Shown here one piece after another: positions 50,806 to 61,000 of a DNA stretch of 64,000 nucleotides. This stretch comes from Kitasatospora fiedleri (GTDB taxonomy: Bacteria > Actinomycetota > Actinomycetes > Streptomycetales > Streptomycetaceae). Under the pieces are notes generated by a model that searched no databases, was not told the origin of the DNA, and was given only the letters and a program-made list of their open reading frames with translations. Position 1 is the stretch's first letter. The number at the start of each line of letters is the position of its first letter. The stretch is taken from NCBI RefSeq assembly GCF_948472415.1, contig NZ_OX419519.1, positions 5,981,001 to 6,045,000 of the forward strand, in the 5' to 3' direction. Made by a program: the position numbers and the translations under genes.

Positions 50806-51796
50806 GCGGAACCCCGGGACGGGGCCGGCCGCCGGCATGCGGCCCGCGGTCGCCCGGGCGCTGGCCGACCTCGGCGACCGGCTGCCCGACCTGGTCGTGC
50901 TGGCCGCCGACGGCCGCGCGCTCGCCACCGCGTTCGCCGCCCGGCACCCCGACCGCTTCATCGACGTGGGCATCGCCGAGGGCAACCTGATGGGCGTCGC
51001 CGCCGGGCTGGCCCGGGCCGGCCAGCGGGTGGTGGTCTGCGGGATGGCGCCCTTCCTGGTCCGCCGGGCGGCCGAGCAGCTCCGCATCGACATCTGCCGC
51101 CCCGGCCTGGACGTCACCGTCCTCGGCGTCGGCGGCGGCCTCGGCTACGGGACGCTGGGCGCGACCCACCACGTCCCGGAGGACCTGGGCGCGCTGTCGG
51201 CCATGCCGCACACCCGGGTGTACTGCCCGGCGGACGTCCACGCGGCCGACTGGGCGGTACGGGACGCCGTGCTCGGCGGCGGCCCCCGCTACGTCCGGCT
51301 CGGCGCGCGCGAGGACCCGGTGGTCCACGCCGCCGACACCCCCTTCTCCTTCGACCGGCCCGGCGTCTTCGACTTCGACGGCCCCGACAGCACGAGCGAC
51401 CCCGGCGACCCGGACGCCCCCGGTGACGCGGTGGTGGTGGCCGCCGGCCGCACCGTCGCGGAGGCGCTGCGCGCCGCCGACGCGGTCCGACCGCACGGGC
51501 GGCGGGTCCGGGTGCTCGGCCTGACCGCGGTGTTCCCGTTCCCCCGGGAGGCCCTGCTGGCGGCGGTCTCCGGGGCGTCCACCGTGGTCACGGTCGAGGA
51601 GCACCACGTCCTCGGCGGCCTGGCGACCCAGACCGCCCTCGCCCTCGCCGGGCGCTGGCACGGCACCTTCCGCTTCCTGGCCGTGGACGAACGGCCCGCT
51701 CCGGTGCTCGACCAGGCCGGACTGTTCCACTTCTACGGCATCGACGCGGCCTCGATCGCCCGCGCCCTCGTCGAACCGCCCCCGACCCCGGAGTGA
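50798..51796 (+). CDS. transketolase, C-terminal (pyrimidine-binding) subunit
   Basis: This 332-residue partner of the preceding subunit carries the PYR domain (LVVLAADGRALATAFAARHP, RFIDVGIAEGNLMGVAAGLA with the catalytic Glu) and the C-terminal domain (VVTVEEHHVLGGLATQTALA). The ATG at 50798 overlaps the upstream gene (ATGACTGA). Together they make a complete TPP enzyme of about 600 residues. Its placement in the operon with NRPS/PKS genes points to synthesis of an unusual building block rather than central metabolism. Confidence 0.9.
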   Translation: MTERNPGTGPAAGMRPAVARALADLGDRLPDLVVLAADGRALATAFAARHPDRFIDVGIAEGNLMGVAAGLARAGQRVVVCGMAPFLVRRAAEQLRIDICRPGLDVTVLGVGGGLGYGTLGATHHVPEDLGALSAMPHTRVYCPADVHAADWAVRDAVLGGGPRYVRLGAREDPVVHAADTPFSFDRPGVFDFDGPDSTSDPGDPDAPGDAVVVAAGRTVAEALRAADAVRPHGRRVRVLGLTAVFPFPREALLAAVSGASTVVTVEEHHVLGGLATQTALALAGRWHGTFRFLAVDERPAPVLDQAGLFHFYGIDAASIARALVEPPPTPE

Positions 51797-51800
51797 TCTG

Positions 51801-53060
51801 ATGCGCATCCTGCTCGGCGCCCAGAGCTGCGGCTTTGGCCCGATATCCAAACTCACCGCCGTCTCCCGTGCCCTGGACGGGCACCACCGCGTCTTCACCG
51901 GAGTCACCGTCGCCGCGGACTTCGCCCACCGCAACGCCGACGCCTTCGACGAGTTCGTCGACATCGCCGCCGACGCCGGGGCGCTGGACCGGGAGATCCG
52001 GCGGGCCGACTGGGTGGTCTCGGTGATGGACGCCGACCTGGTGTTCCGCGCCGTCGCCGCCGGCCGCCCGGTGCTGCTCGTCGACAGCCTGCTCGCCTTC
52101 TGGAAGCTCGACACCCCGGCCTGGCGGATCGCCGAGCTGTGCGAGCTCTCCCGGCGGACCGGCTCCGCCCCGCCGGCCGAGGTGCTGGCGGAGCTGTCCC
52201 CGCACGAGCAGGTCTTCGCGGCGCACCTGCTCGCGGACGTCTCCGCGGCGCAGAACTTCCCGGGCGTGGCCGAGCGGATCGCCGAACTCCGCGCGCTCGG
52301 CGCCGTCGGGGCCCACCTGACCGGGCCGATCGTGGACGAGCCGGCCCTGGCCGACGTCCCCCGGGCGACCGAGGACGCCGTCGACCTGATGGTCAACATC
52401 GGCGGCTTCAAGAACTTCCTGCTCGACTACGACCACCACAACGCGTACCTGCACCTGGTCTCGCGCTGGATCCCGGACCTGCTGGCCGACTGGCCGCGGT
52501 TCGACCGGGTCGCGGTCTGCGGGGGCAGCTACGGCGGCGACCGGGCCGCGCGGGTCGCGGTCGGGGGCCGGACGGCGGAGTTCCGCTGCCTGTCCCACCG
52601 GGCCTTCATCCCCGCGGTGGCCTCCGCCCGGCACTACCTGCTCACCCCGGGACTGACGGCCATTCACGAGGCGCTGCTGCTGGGCCACTTCCCGATGGCC
52701 CTCCCGGAGCAGCACTACGGCCACATCAGCAACCTGGAGGGGCTGGCCGGCACCCTGTTCGAACGGCACGGCAGCCGGTTCTCCGACCTGATCCCCGGGT
52801 ACGAGGTGCCGGCCGACGACTTCGAGGGCACCGCCGCGATCGTCGGCCACGTCGGCCGGCTGCTGGCGGACGACGGCGGGTACGCGCTGTTCCGCCGCGG
52901 CATGAACGAGCGGATCGAGAGCTTCGTCGACCTCGGCCCGGAGGACCGGGCGGACGGCGTAGCCGAACTGCGCGCGCTGCTCCAGGGACCGTCCTTCTCG
53001 GCGCTGCTCGGCGAGGTCCTGCCGGCCCCGGCCGACGAGCTGGTCGGGGGCGCCCGGTGA
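51801..53060 (+). CDS. GT-B-fold glycosyltransferase-like protein (possibly CGA-synthase-related)
   Basis: This 419-residue protein starts MRILLGAQSCGFGPISKLTA. The N-terminal Rossmann half has HHRVFTGVTVAADFAHRNAD and ADWVVSVMDADLVFRAVAAG. The C-terminal half has ASARHYLLTPGLTAIHEALL, typical of the donor-binding loop of UDP-glycosyltransferases, followed by FPMALPEQHYGHISNLEGL. The opening block reminds me of cytosylglucuronate-synthase-related proteins of nucleoside antibiotic clusters, but I cannot confirm this. It may attach or build a sugar or pseudo-sugar part. It overlaps the next gene by GTGA. Confidence 0.6.
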   Translation: MRILLGAQSCGFGPISKLTAVSRALDGHHRVFTGVTVAADFAHRNADAFDEFVDIAADAGALDREIRRADWVVSVMDADLVFRAVAAGRPVLLVDSLLAFWKLDTPAWRIAELCELSRRTGSAPPAEVLAELSPHEQVFAAHLLADVSAAQNFPGVAERIAELRALGAVGAHLTGPIVDEPALADVPRATEDAVDLMVNIGGFKNFLLDYDHHNAYLHLVSRWIPDLLADWPRFDRVAVCGGSYGGDRAARVAVGGRTAEFRCLSHRAFIPAVASARHYLLTPGLTAIHEALLLGHFPMALPEQHYGHISNLEGLAGTLFERHGSRFSDLIPGYEVPADDFEGTAAIVGHVGRLLADDGGYALFRRGMNERIESFVDLGPEDRADGVAELRALLQGPSFSALLGEVLPAPADELVGGAR

Positions 53061-54013
53061 ACACCGACGCGTACCGGGAGTGCCTGTCCCGCACCGAGGA
53101 GGCGATGCTCGCGCTGCACCGCCGCCTCGACGGCGCGGAGCCGGCCGGGATCACCTTCCGGACCTGGGTCCCGCGCAGCGAGCGCAAGCAGCGCCAGCGG
53201 CTGTTCGTCGAGACCGCGGTCCGCGGGGAGCCCCGCTACGTGGCCAAGGTCCCGCTGGACCCGCAGGACGACATGGTCGACCGGGAGTGGGAGCTGCTGT
53301 CCGGGCTCGGCGGGCTCGACCTGCCGCGCCCGCGTCCGGTCGGCAGGCTCGACCGGGGCTTCGTGATGAGCCACGTGCCGGCCACCGACTTCCCGGCCTT
53401 CATGGCCGCCGCCCGGCCCGAGGAGTGGCCCGCCGTGCTGTGCGCCGGCGTCGAGCTGGCGGCCCGGCTGCACCGGCAGGGGCCCCGCCCGGTCGGAGCC
53501 GTCCCCGGGGAGGTGGCCGCGGCCTACCTGCCGGCCGGGGTCCGCCTCCCGGCCGTCACGCTGGAGCGGCTGGAGCGGGCCCGGCTCGCCCCCACCCACG
53601 GCGACCTCGGGCCGTGGAACCTGCGCGTCGACCGCAACGGCCGGATGTCGCTCATCGACTGGGAGGACTACCGACCGGTCGGCCTGCCCGCCCTCGACGT
53701 CCTCAACCTGGTCGTCACCGCGGCGCTGATCGCCTTCCCCGACTACCCGGACCGCGGCTTCGACTGGTTGTACGAGCGGGTCTTCCACGGCGAGAACGCC
53801 TTCCGCACCGCCGCCGACCGGGCGTTCCGCCACTACGCGCGGCTCACCGGCCAGGACGTCGAGTCCGTGGTGGCGCTGACCCCGGTGCTCTGCCACTGGA
53901 TGATCCGTCGCATCGAGGACCAGGGCCGGCCCACCGGCCACCTGTTCTTCCGGCCGTTCACCGAGCGGTTCGAGGCCGAGACCCCGCGCTGGTCGGGGGT
54001 CGGCCGTGGCTGA
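53057..54013 (+). CDS. APH-fold small-molecule kinase
   Basis: This 318-residue protein has the aminoglycoside-phosphotransferase/choline-kinase fold. The nucleotide-binding lobe has RYVAKVPLDPQDDMVDREWE. The hinge region is GFVMSHVPATDFPAFM. The Brenner motif is APTHGDLGPWNLRVDRNGRM (catalytic Asp in HGDLGPWN). The metal motif is LIDWEDYRP. It phosphorylates a hydroxyl on a pathway intermediate, or on the product as resistance. It is coupled at both ends: the GTG overlaps the upstream stop, and its end overlaps the flavoprotein gene by eight bases. Confidence 0.82.
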   Translation: MNTDAYRECLSRTEEAMLALHRRLDGAEPAGITFRTWVPRSERKQRQRLFVETAVRGEPRYVAKVPLDPQDDMVDREWELLSGLGGLDLPRPRPVGRLDRGFVMSHVPATDFPAFMAAARPEEWPAVLCAGVELAARLHRQGPRPVGAVPGEVAAAYLPAGVRLPAVTLERLERARLAPTHGDLGPWNLRVDRNGRMSLIDWEDYRPVGLPALDVLNLVVTAALIAFPDYPDRGFDWLYERVFHGENAFRTAADRAFRHYARLTGQDVESVVALTPVLCHWMIRRIEDQGRPTGHLFFRPFTERFEAETPRWSGVGRG

Positions 54014-55433
54014 GCCGGAGCTGTTGGACGCGGTGGTCGTCGGGGCCGGCCCGGCCGGCCTGTTCGCCGCCTGGCGGCTGGCCACCGGCGGCGCGCGGGT
54101 CGCGCTGCTGGAGGCGGGCGGCGACATGCGCCAGAGCCTGTGCCCGAAGGTGTCGGCGCGGATGGGCGGCCGCACGGTCCGGTCCGCGGAGAAGTTCCGG
54201 CTGCAGTGCAACCGCTGCGACTGCCTGACCGGACTGGGCGGCGCCGCCTTCCACTTCGACACCAACCTCGGGTACGTCAGCGGCCTGTCCAAGTCCAAGA
54301 TCGAGCAGGACGGCCGCGGCGGCGTCCGGACCTACAGCGGCCTGGAACGGACGCTGGGGAGCTTCGACCGGGCGGCGGACGCGGTCCGGGACGTCTACCG
54401 GCTGATGCACCGCTTCGGCCTCCAGCCGCCCCGGCCCGGGCCGTCGGCCGCCTCCTGCCACGTGCCGCCGAGCGGGTTCGCGCTCGCGGACGAGGCGCTG
54501 TCGCAGGCGGTCACCGTGGACGAGGCGCTCGGCATGATCGACGGCCTGGTGGCCGACGCGGTCGCGGCCGGACTGCGCCTGCACCTGCGCACCCGCGCGG
54601 AGTCGGTCGTCCGGGCCGAGGACGGCACCTGGCTGGTCGGCGCCGCCGGCACCGTGTTCCGGGCCAGGAACGTCATCGTGGCGGTGGGCAAGCTCGGCCT
54701 CGGCTGGGTCCGCGAGGTGCTCGACCGCAACGCGGTGGCCCACCGGCCCAGCCCGACGGTGGACGTCGGCGTCCGGCTGGAGACCACGCGGCAGCTGGCC
54801 GCCCCGCTGACCGCCTCCTGCCAGAACCCCAAGTTCACCTTCCTCAACCAGGACGGCGACCCGGTCCGGACCTTCTGCGTCTGCGAGGGCGGCCGGATCA
54901 TGCAGTACGCCTTCCAGGACACCGTGGTGCTGGACGGGCAGCACTGCCTGACCACGCCCACCGGGCGCACCAACTTCGGCATCGTCACCACGGTGCGGGT
55001 ACCGCCGGGCGGCGACGGCACCCGGTACGCGCTGGACTTCAGCCGCCGCGCCACGGCCGCCGGAGACGGCCTCCCGGTGGTGCAGCCGCTGGTCGAACTG
55101 CTCGGCCGGGGCCGCTGCGCGGACCGGCCCGGCACCAGCCTGGTGCAGGCGCGGTGGACGGACCTGGCCGAGGTCCTGGGCCCGCGGCGGGTCGCCGACA
55201 TCGCCGCGATGGTCGACAGCCTGGAAGCCGTCGCGCCCGGGCTGATCGGGCCGGAGACGGTGGTCGCGGCCCCGGTGGTGGAGCGCCTGTTCCCCGCCAT
55301 CGAGCTCTCCACCGACCTGGAGAGCAGCGCCCCGGGCCTCTACTTCACCGGCGACTGCTCCTCCAAGATCATCGGCGTCACCTACGGAGCATCCACCGGG
55401 CTGGCGGCCGCCGCCGCCGTTCTGCGCAGCTGA
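54006..55433 (+). CDS. FAD-dependent oxidoreductase
   Basis: This 475-residue flavoprotein has the N-terminal dinucleotide motif VVVGAGPAGLFAAWRLATGG and a C-terminal FAD motif GLYFTGDCSSKIIGVTYGAS. A cysteine-containing segment FRLQCNRCDCLTGLGG follows the first FAD contact. The layout resembles the uncharacterised 'FAD-utilising dehydrogenase' group (HI0933/YtfP-like) rather than monooxygenases, since no NADPH-binding second GxGxxG is evident. It likely oxidises or reduces an intermediate. The GTG start overlaps the kinase gene, and the NRPS gene begins 15 bases later. Confidence 0.82.
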   Translation: MAEPELLDAVVVGAGPAGLFAAWRLATGGARVALLEAGGDMRQSLCPKVSARMGGRTVRSAEKFRLQCNRCDCLTGLGGAAFHFDTNLGYVSGLSKSKIEQDGRGGVRTYSGLERTLGSFDRAADAVRDVYRLMHRFGLQPPRPGPSAASCHVPPSGFALADEALSQAVTVDEALGMIDGLVADAVAAGLRLHLRTRAESVVRAEDGTWLVGAAGTVFRARNVIVAVGKLGLGWVREVLDRNAVAHRPSPTVDVGVRLETTRQLAAPLTASCQNPKFTFLNQDGDPVRTFCVCEGGRIMQYAFQDTVVLDGQHCLTTPTGRTNFGIVTTVRVPPGGDGTRYALDFSRRATAAGDGLPVVQPLVELLGRGRCADRPGTSLVQARWTDLAEVLGPRRVADIAAMVDSLEAVAPGLIGPETVVAAPVVERLFPAIELSTDLESSAPGLYFTGDCSSKIIGVTYGASTGLAAAAAVLRS

Positions 55434-55447
55434 TCGGAGAGGAAACC

Positions 55448-58033
55448 ATGTTCACCAGGCCACAACGCCCGGCCGCCCCGGGGCCCGCGACCCGCCGGCG
55501 GCACACCTGGCGGTCGGCCGGCTGGAGCGCGCTCCGCCGCGCCGCGCCGCACCTCCCCGCGGAGCGGCAACTGACCGCCGCCCTCGCCCTCCTGACGGAG
55601 CGCTACGGCCTGCCGCTCCAGCTCGCCGCCGGGCCGGGCTGCGGGTCCCCGGCCGCGGCGCAGCGGTACCTGGCCGACGCCGGAGCCGGAGCCGACTGGG
55701 ACACGCTGGTGACCGCCACCGCCGCCGCCACCGCCGCCGATGCCGCCGCCGGCGCCCCCGCGCCGACGGTCGGACCGGCCGCGGTGCGGATCCGGATCAC
55801 GGCCGACGCCGCCGATGCAGACGACGCCGCCGATGCAGACGCCGACGCGGACGCCGCCGACGGGAACGACACCGGGGCGGACCTGGTCTGGACCGCCACC
55901 GACCGGGGCCTGGAGGCCCGCTGGGACCCGGCGGTGTTCACCGAGGAGACGGTCGCGGCGATGGCGGGCCACCTGGACCGGCTCGCGGCCGAGCTGGTCC
56001 GGCCGGACCGGCCGCCGCTGGCCGCGGTCGAGGTGCTCACCGCGGACGAACTCGTCCGGAACGGCGGGACCCCGGAGCGCCTGCCGGAGTACCCGCCGAT
56101 CACCCTGCACCAGCTGTTCCAGCTCCAGGCGTGGCGCACCCCGGACGCCTGCGCCCTGGCCATGGGTGAACAGCGGCTCAGCTACCGCGCACTCGACCTG
56201 GCCTCCAACCGGGCCGCGCACCGGCTGATCGGGGCGGGGGCCCGGCCCGGCGACGTCGTCGCGGTCGGCGGCGACCGCTCGATCGGCCTGTTCACCTCGC
56301 TGCTCGCCGTGCTGAAGGCGGGCTGCGTCTTCGTCCACCTCGACCCGGCCTACCCCGTCGCGCGGCTGCGGCAGTTCGTCGAGGTGAGCCGGCCGCGGCT
56401 GGTCCTGACCGGACCGGGCGCCCCCGAGCTCGGCACCGGACTGCCCGAGCTGCCCTTCGACGTGCTGCCCGACCCGGCGGAGCCCGGGCCGGACCACGCC
56501 CCGGACGTGGTCGTCGGCCCGGAGAGCCCGGCCTACATCCTGTTCACCTCGGGCTCCACCGGCACCCCCAAGGGCGTGCTGCGGCCGCACCGCCTGCACA
56601 CCACCCGGATCTTCCTCGAACAGTCCATGTACGCGGTCGGCCCGGACGACCGCCACCTGCTCAAACTCCCGATCAGCTCACGGGAGTTCCTGTGGCCGCT
56701 GGCGACCGGGGGCACCGCCGTGATCGCCGAGCCCGGCGGCGAGCGCGACGACCAGTACCTGGTCGACCTGCTGCGGCGCGAACGCGTCTCCGTGCTGAGC
56801 TGCGTCCCCTCGATGCTCCGGGTGCTGGCCGCCAACCCCGGCTTCGCCCGGTGCCCCGCGCTGCGGCACGTGTTCGTCGGCGGCGAGGCGCTGCACCGCG
56901 ACCTGGAGGACCGGGTCCGGGCCATGGGCTACCAGGTGCACAACACCTTCACCCTGACCGAGGCCGACTACGTGGCGCACCGCAAGGACGGCCTGGACGA
57001 GCGGCCCGAGGACGCCTCCGTCATCGGCCACCCCCTCGACATGCGGGTCTACCTCTGCGACGACCGGGGGCGCCGGGTGCCCCCGGGGCTGGTCGGCGAG
57101 GTCTGGGTCGGCGGCCCCGGCGTGGCGACCGGCTACCACCGCGACCCGGAGCGCACCGCGGAGCGCTTCGTCGCCAACCCCTTCGGCGACCCGCGCACCC
57201 CGCTGCTCTTCCGCACCGGCGACCTCGCCCGGCACCGCGCCGACGGCTCCCTGGAGTACCGCGGGCGCCGGGACCTCCAGGTCAAGGTGCGCGGCCAGCG
57301 GGTCGAGCCGACCGAGGTCGAGTTCTGGCTCCGCGAGCACCCGGGCGTCCGGGACGCCGCCGTGGTCGGGTACCCCGACCGCGAGCAGGGCGCGTTCCTG
57401 GTCGCCTTCGCGGTGGGGGAGGAGCACGCCCCCGCGGAGCACGAGCTGCGGGCGTTCCTGGCCGACCGGCTGCCGGCCTGGATGCTGCCGCGGCACGTCG
57501 CCTGGGTCCCCCGGCTGCCGCAGCTCTACAGCGGCAAGCTCGACCGCGCCTCGCTCCGGCTGCCCGCCCGGGTCCGGCCGCCGGACCTGCCCGCGCCGAC
57601 CCGGCCCCGCACCCCGGCGCAGGAGCGCCTGCTCGGGATCTGGCGCACCATCCTGCAACTGCACGAGATCGGTGTCGACGACGCCTTCACGGCGGTGGGC
57701 GGCGACTCGCTGCGCCTGATGCTGCTGCGGGCCGCGGTCCAGGACGAGTTCCGGATCCGGCTCGACCTGGCGGACCTGCTCGGCGCGCCGACCGTCCTGG
57801 CCCAGGAGCGGCTGCTCCGGCCGACCGCTCCGGCCGAACCGCTCGCCACCGTGCCCGTCCCGGCCGTCCCCGTCCCCGTCCCGGCCGTCCCCGTCCTGTC
57901 CGGACCGTCCGGACCGCCCGCCGCCGCCCCGACCCCGGCCGGGCCGTCGGCCGCCGCGGGCGAGCGCTCCCGGCGGCGGGCCCTGCGCGAGGCCCAGCGG
58001 GCCGCCGCGGCCGAAGGGGGTGAGCGACAGTGA
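55448..58033 (+). CDS. NRPS protein: vestigial N-terminal region - adenylation - PCP
   Basis: This 861-residue NRPS protein has an N-terminal 200 residues with only the tail of a condensation-like domain (DLVWTATDRGLEARWDPAVF) and no HHxxxDG motif, interrupted by an Asp-Ala repeat at 121-138. The adenylation domain (about 215-700) has A3 AYILFTSGSTGTPKGV, A4/A5 FVGGEALHRDLEDRV and NTFTLTEADYVAH, A7 LFRTGDLARHRADGSLEYRG, and A8/A10 RGQRVEPTEVEFWL with LYSGKLDR. A PCP follows with VGGDSLRLMLL. The C-terminal Pro/Ala linker and basic helix (RSRRRALREAQRAA) look like a docking element to the PKS encoded next. It loads one amino or aryl acid; the specificity was not derived. Confidence 0.9.
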   Translation: MFTRPQRPAAPGPATRRRHTWRSAGWSALRRAAPHLPAERQLTAALALLTERYGLPLQLAAGPGCGSPAAAQRYLADAGAGADWDTLVTATAAATAADAAAGAPAPTVGPAAVRIRITADAADADDAADADADADAADGNDTGADLVWTATDRGLEARWDPAVFTEETVAAMAGHLDRLAAELVRPDRPPLAAVEVLTADELVRNGGTPERLPEYPPITLHQLFQLQAWRTPDACALAMGEQRLSYRALDLASNRAAHRLIGAGARPGDVVAVGGDRSIGLFTSLLAVLKAGCVFVHLDPAYPVARLRQFVEVSRPRLVLTGPGAPELGTGLPELPFDVLPDPAEPGPDHAPDVVVGPESPAYILFTSGSTGTPKGVLRPHRLHTTRIFLEQSMYAVGPDDRHLLKLPISSREFLWPLATGGTAVIAEPGGERDDQYLVDLLRRERVSVLSCVPSMLRVLAANPGFARCPALRHVFVGGEALHRDLEDRVRAMGYQVHNTFTLTEADYVAHRKDGLDERPEDASVIGHPLDMRVYLCDDRGRRVPPGLVGEVWVGGPGVATGYHRDPERTAERFVANPFGDPRTPLLFRTGDLARHRADGSLEYRGRRDLQVKVRGQRVEPTEVEFWLREHPGVRDAAVVGYPDREQGAFLVAFAVGEEHAPAEHELRAFLADRLPAWMLPRHVAWVPRLPQLYSGKLDRASLRLPARVRPPDLPAPTRPRTPAQERLLGIWRTILQLHEIGVDDAFTAVGGDSLRLMLLRAAVQDEFRIRLDLADLLGAPTVLAQERLLRPTAPAEPLATVPVPAVPVPVPAVPVLSGPSGPPAAAPTPAGPSAAAGERSRRRALREAQRAAAAEGGERQ

Positions 58034-61000
58034 CGCACATCGCCGTGATCGGCATGTCGGGCCGGCTGCCCGGCGCGGCGGACCTCGACGCGTTCTGGCA
58101 GAACCTGCTCGCCGGCCAGGACTGCATCACCCGTACGCCGTCCGACCTGCTCCGCGGCACGGTCGCCGACGAACTCCTGGACGACGCACGGTGGTTGGGC
58201 GCGTCCGGACGGATCGCCGCACCGTACGACTTCGACCCGGCGTTCTTCGGGATGTCCCCCAAGGAGGCGCTCTCCACCGATCCGCAGCACCGGCTCCTGC
58301 TGACCACGGTGCACCGCGCCCTGGAGGACGCCTGCGTCGTCCCCGGCACCGGCCCCGGCCGGGTGGGGGTGTTCGCGGGCGTGGGCCGCAACCGGCACGA
58401 GGAGCTGGTGCGGGCGGTGCTCGCCTCCCGCGGCGAGACGGTCAACGAACTGGCCCTGGAGATCGGCAACGAGAAGGACCACAGCACCACCAAGGTGGCC
58501 TACCGGCTGGGCCTGACCGGCCCCGCCGTCACCGTGCAGTCGGCCTGCTCGACCGGGCTGGTCGCCCTGCACCAGGCCTGCCAGAGCCTGGCCGCGCAGG
58601 AGTGCGACGTCGCCGTGGCGGGCGCCGCCGCCCTGCGCGTCCCCGACAGCCACGGCTACCTCTACCTGGAGGGCGGCATCGGTTCCGCCGACGGCGTCTG
58701 CCGGCCGTTCTCGGCCCGGGCGGGCGGCGCGGTGGCCGGCGACGGCGTGGTCGCGGTCGTCCTGAAGCGGCTGGAGGACGCGGTCGCGGACGGCGACCGG
58801 ATCAGCGCGGTGGTCCGCGGCTCCGCCGTCAACAACGACGGCGCCAAGAGCGGCTACGCCTCCGTCAGCGCCCGGGCCCAGGAACTGCTGGTCCGCGACG
58901 CCCTGCTGTTCTCCGAGACCGACCCGGACACCGTCGGCTCGGTGGAGGCGCACGGCTCCGGCACCCCGCTCGGGGACGCCGCCGAGTGGTCCGCCCTGGC
59001 CCGGGTCTACGGCGCGGTCCGGCCGACCCGGGTGGGTTCGGTCAAGTCCGGCATCGGCCACCTGCGGGAGGCCTCCGCGCTGGCGGGGTTCGTCCGGGCG
59101 GTGCTGAGCGTCCGGCACGGCCTGGTGCCGCCGACCATCAACGTGGGCCTGCCCGCCGAGTACGTGACCCGGGAGACCTCCGGGCTGTCGCTGCCCAGGG
59201 CGGTGGAGACCTGGCCCCACCCCGGCGTGCGCCGGGCCGCCGTCAGCGCCTTCGGGCTCGGCGGGACCAACGCCCACGTGATCGTCGAGGAGCCGCCGGC
59301 CCGCCCGGCCGCCGCCCCGCCGACGGCCGCCGCCGCCGTGGTCCTGGTCTCCGCGCACACCGAAGGGGCGCTGGAGCGGACCTCCGCCGACTGGGCGGCC
59401 GCGATCGACACCGGCGCCGCCACGCCCGCCGAGGCGGCCGCCGCCTCCCAGCGCGGCCGCCGCCACCGCCGCCACCGCCGGTTCGCGGTGGGGTCGGACC
59501 CGTCCGCGCTCGCGGCCGGACTGCGTTCCCCCGCCCCGCCCGCCGCCGCGCGGCCCGCCCCGACCACGGCCCCGGCCGTCGGCCTCGTCTTCCCCGGCGT
59601 CGGCGACCACTACCCCGGCATGGGGGCCGGCCTGCACCGCGCCCTGCCCGGGTTCACCGCCCGGCTGGACCGCTACCTCGGCGACTGCGGCGACCGGCTC
59701 GGCCAGGACCTGCGCCGCCTGCTCGCCCCGGACGCCCAGGCCGGGCCGGGCGCCCGCACCGGCGCGGTCTTCAACCTCCGCCGCCTGGTCGACGACGGGC
59801 GCGGCACCTCCACCGACGAGGTCTTCGACCCGGTCGCCTCGCACGCCGTGCTGTTCTCGCTGCAACTCGCGCTGGCCCGCAGCCTCCAGGCGCTCGGGGT
59901 GCGGCCGGCCGCCGTCACCGGGCACAGCCTCGGGGAGCTCACCGCCGCCACGGTGGCCGGGGTCTTCACCGAGGAGGACGCCCTGCGGGTGGTCGTCGAG
60001 CGGGCCCGCGCCGTGGCCGCGCTGCCCGAGGGGACGATGCTCGCGGTGAGCCTCTCCCGGGCCGAGGCCGAGGAGCTGACCGGCCCCGGGGTCTGGCTGG
60101 CGGCGGTCAACTCGCCTCGCAGCAGCGTGCTGGCCGGTGAGCGGGCGGCGGTCCTGGAGGTGGTGGACCGGCTCAACCGGCGCGGCCTCCAGGGCCGGCT
60201 GCTCCCGGTGCGCCACGCGTTCCACACCCCGCTGCTGGCGCCCGCCGGGGAGGAGCTGCGCGCCCTGCTCGGCAGCCTGACCCTGTCGGCCCCGACGGTC
60301 GCGCTGGCCTCCAACACCACCGGCACCTGGGTCCGCGCCGAACTCCGGGACCCGGAGTACTGGTACCGGCAGCTCACCTCGCCGGTCCTGTTCGGCCAGG
60401 CCCTGGCCACCGCGGCGAAGGAGTGCGACGTCCTGCTGGAGGTCGGGCCCGGACAGCTGCGGACCCTGGCCGCCCAGGCCCGGGCCGTCGGCGACGACCA
60501 CGCCGCGGTGGTGGCGACCGTGCGCCGGGAGTACCAGAACGAGTCCGACGCCGAGGTGCTGCTGCACGCCCTCGGGCAGCTGTGGCAGCGCGGCTGCGAC
60601 CTCGACTGGGAACGGCTCGGCGGCGGACCGTTCCCGCCGCCGGCCGCCCTGCCGCCCACCGCGCTGGACGAACGGCCCCTGTTCATCGCCGAGGGCGGCC
60701 CGGCCGGCCTGCTCTCGCCCGGCCCCGCCGCACCGGCACCCGCGCCCGCACCGGCACCCGTTCCCGAGCCCGCACCCGTTCCCGAGCCCGCACTCGTCCC
60801 CGAGCCCGCTGGAGCCGGGGCCGAGGACGGGGACGGTGACCCGGACGCCGTGGCCGCGGTGCTGGCCGAACTGTGGGAGGAGGTCCTCGGAGTGGAGGAC
60901 CTGACGGCCGAGGACGACTTCTTCGAACTCGGCGGCGACTCGCTGATGAGCGTCCAGCTGGTCTTCGGCATCGAGGAGCGGCTCGGGTTCCACGTACCGG

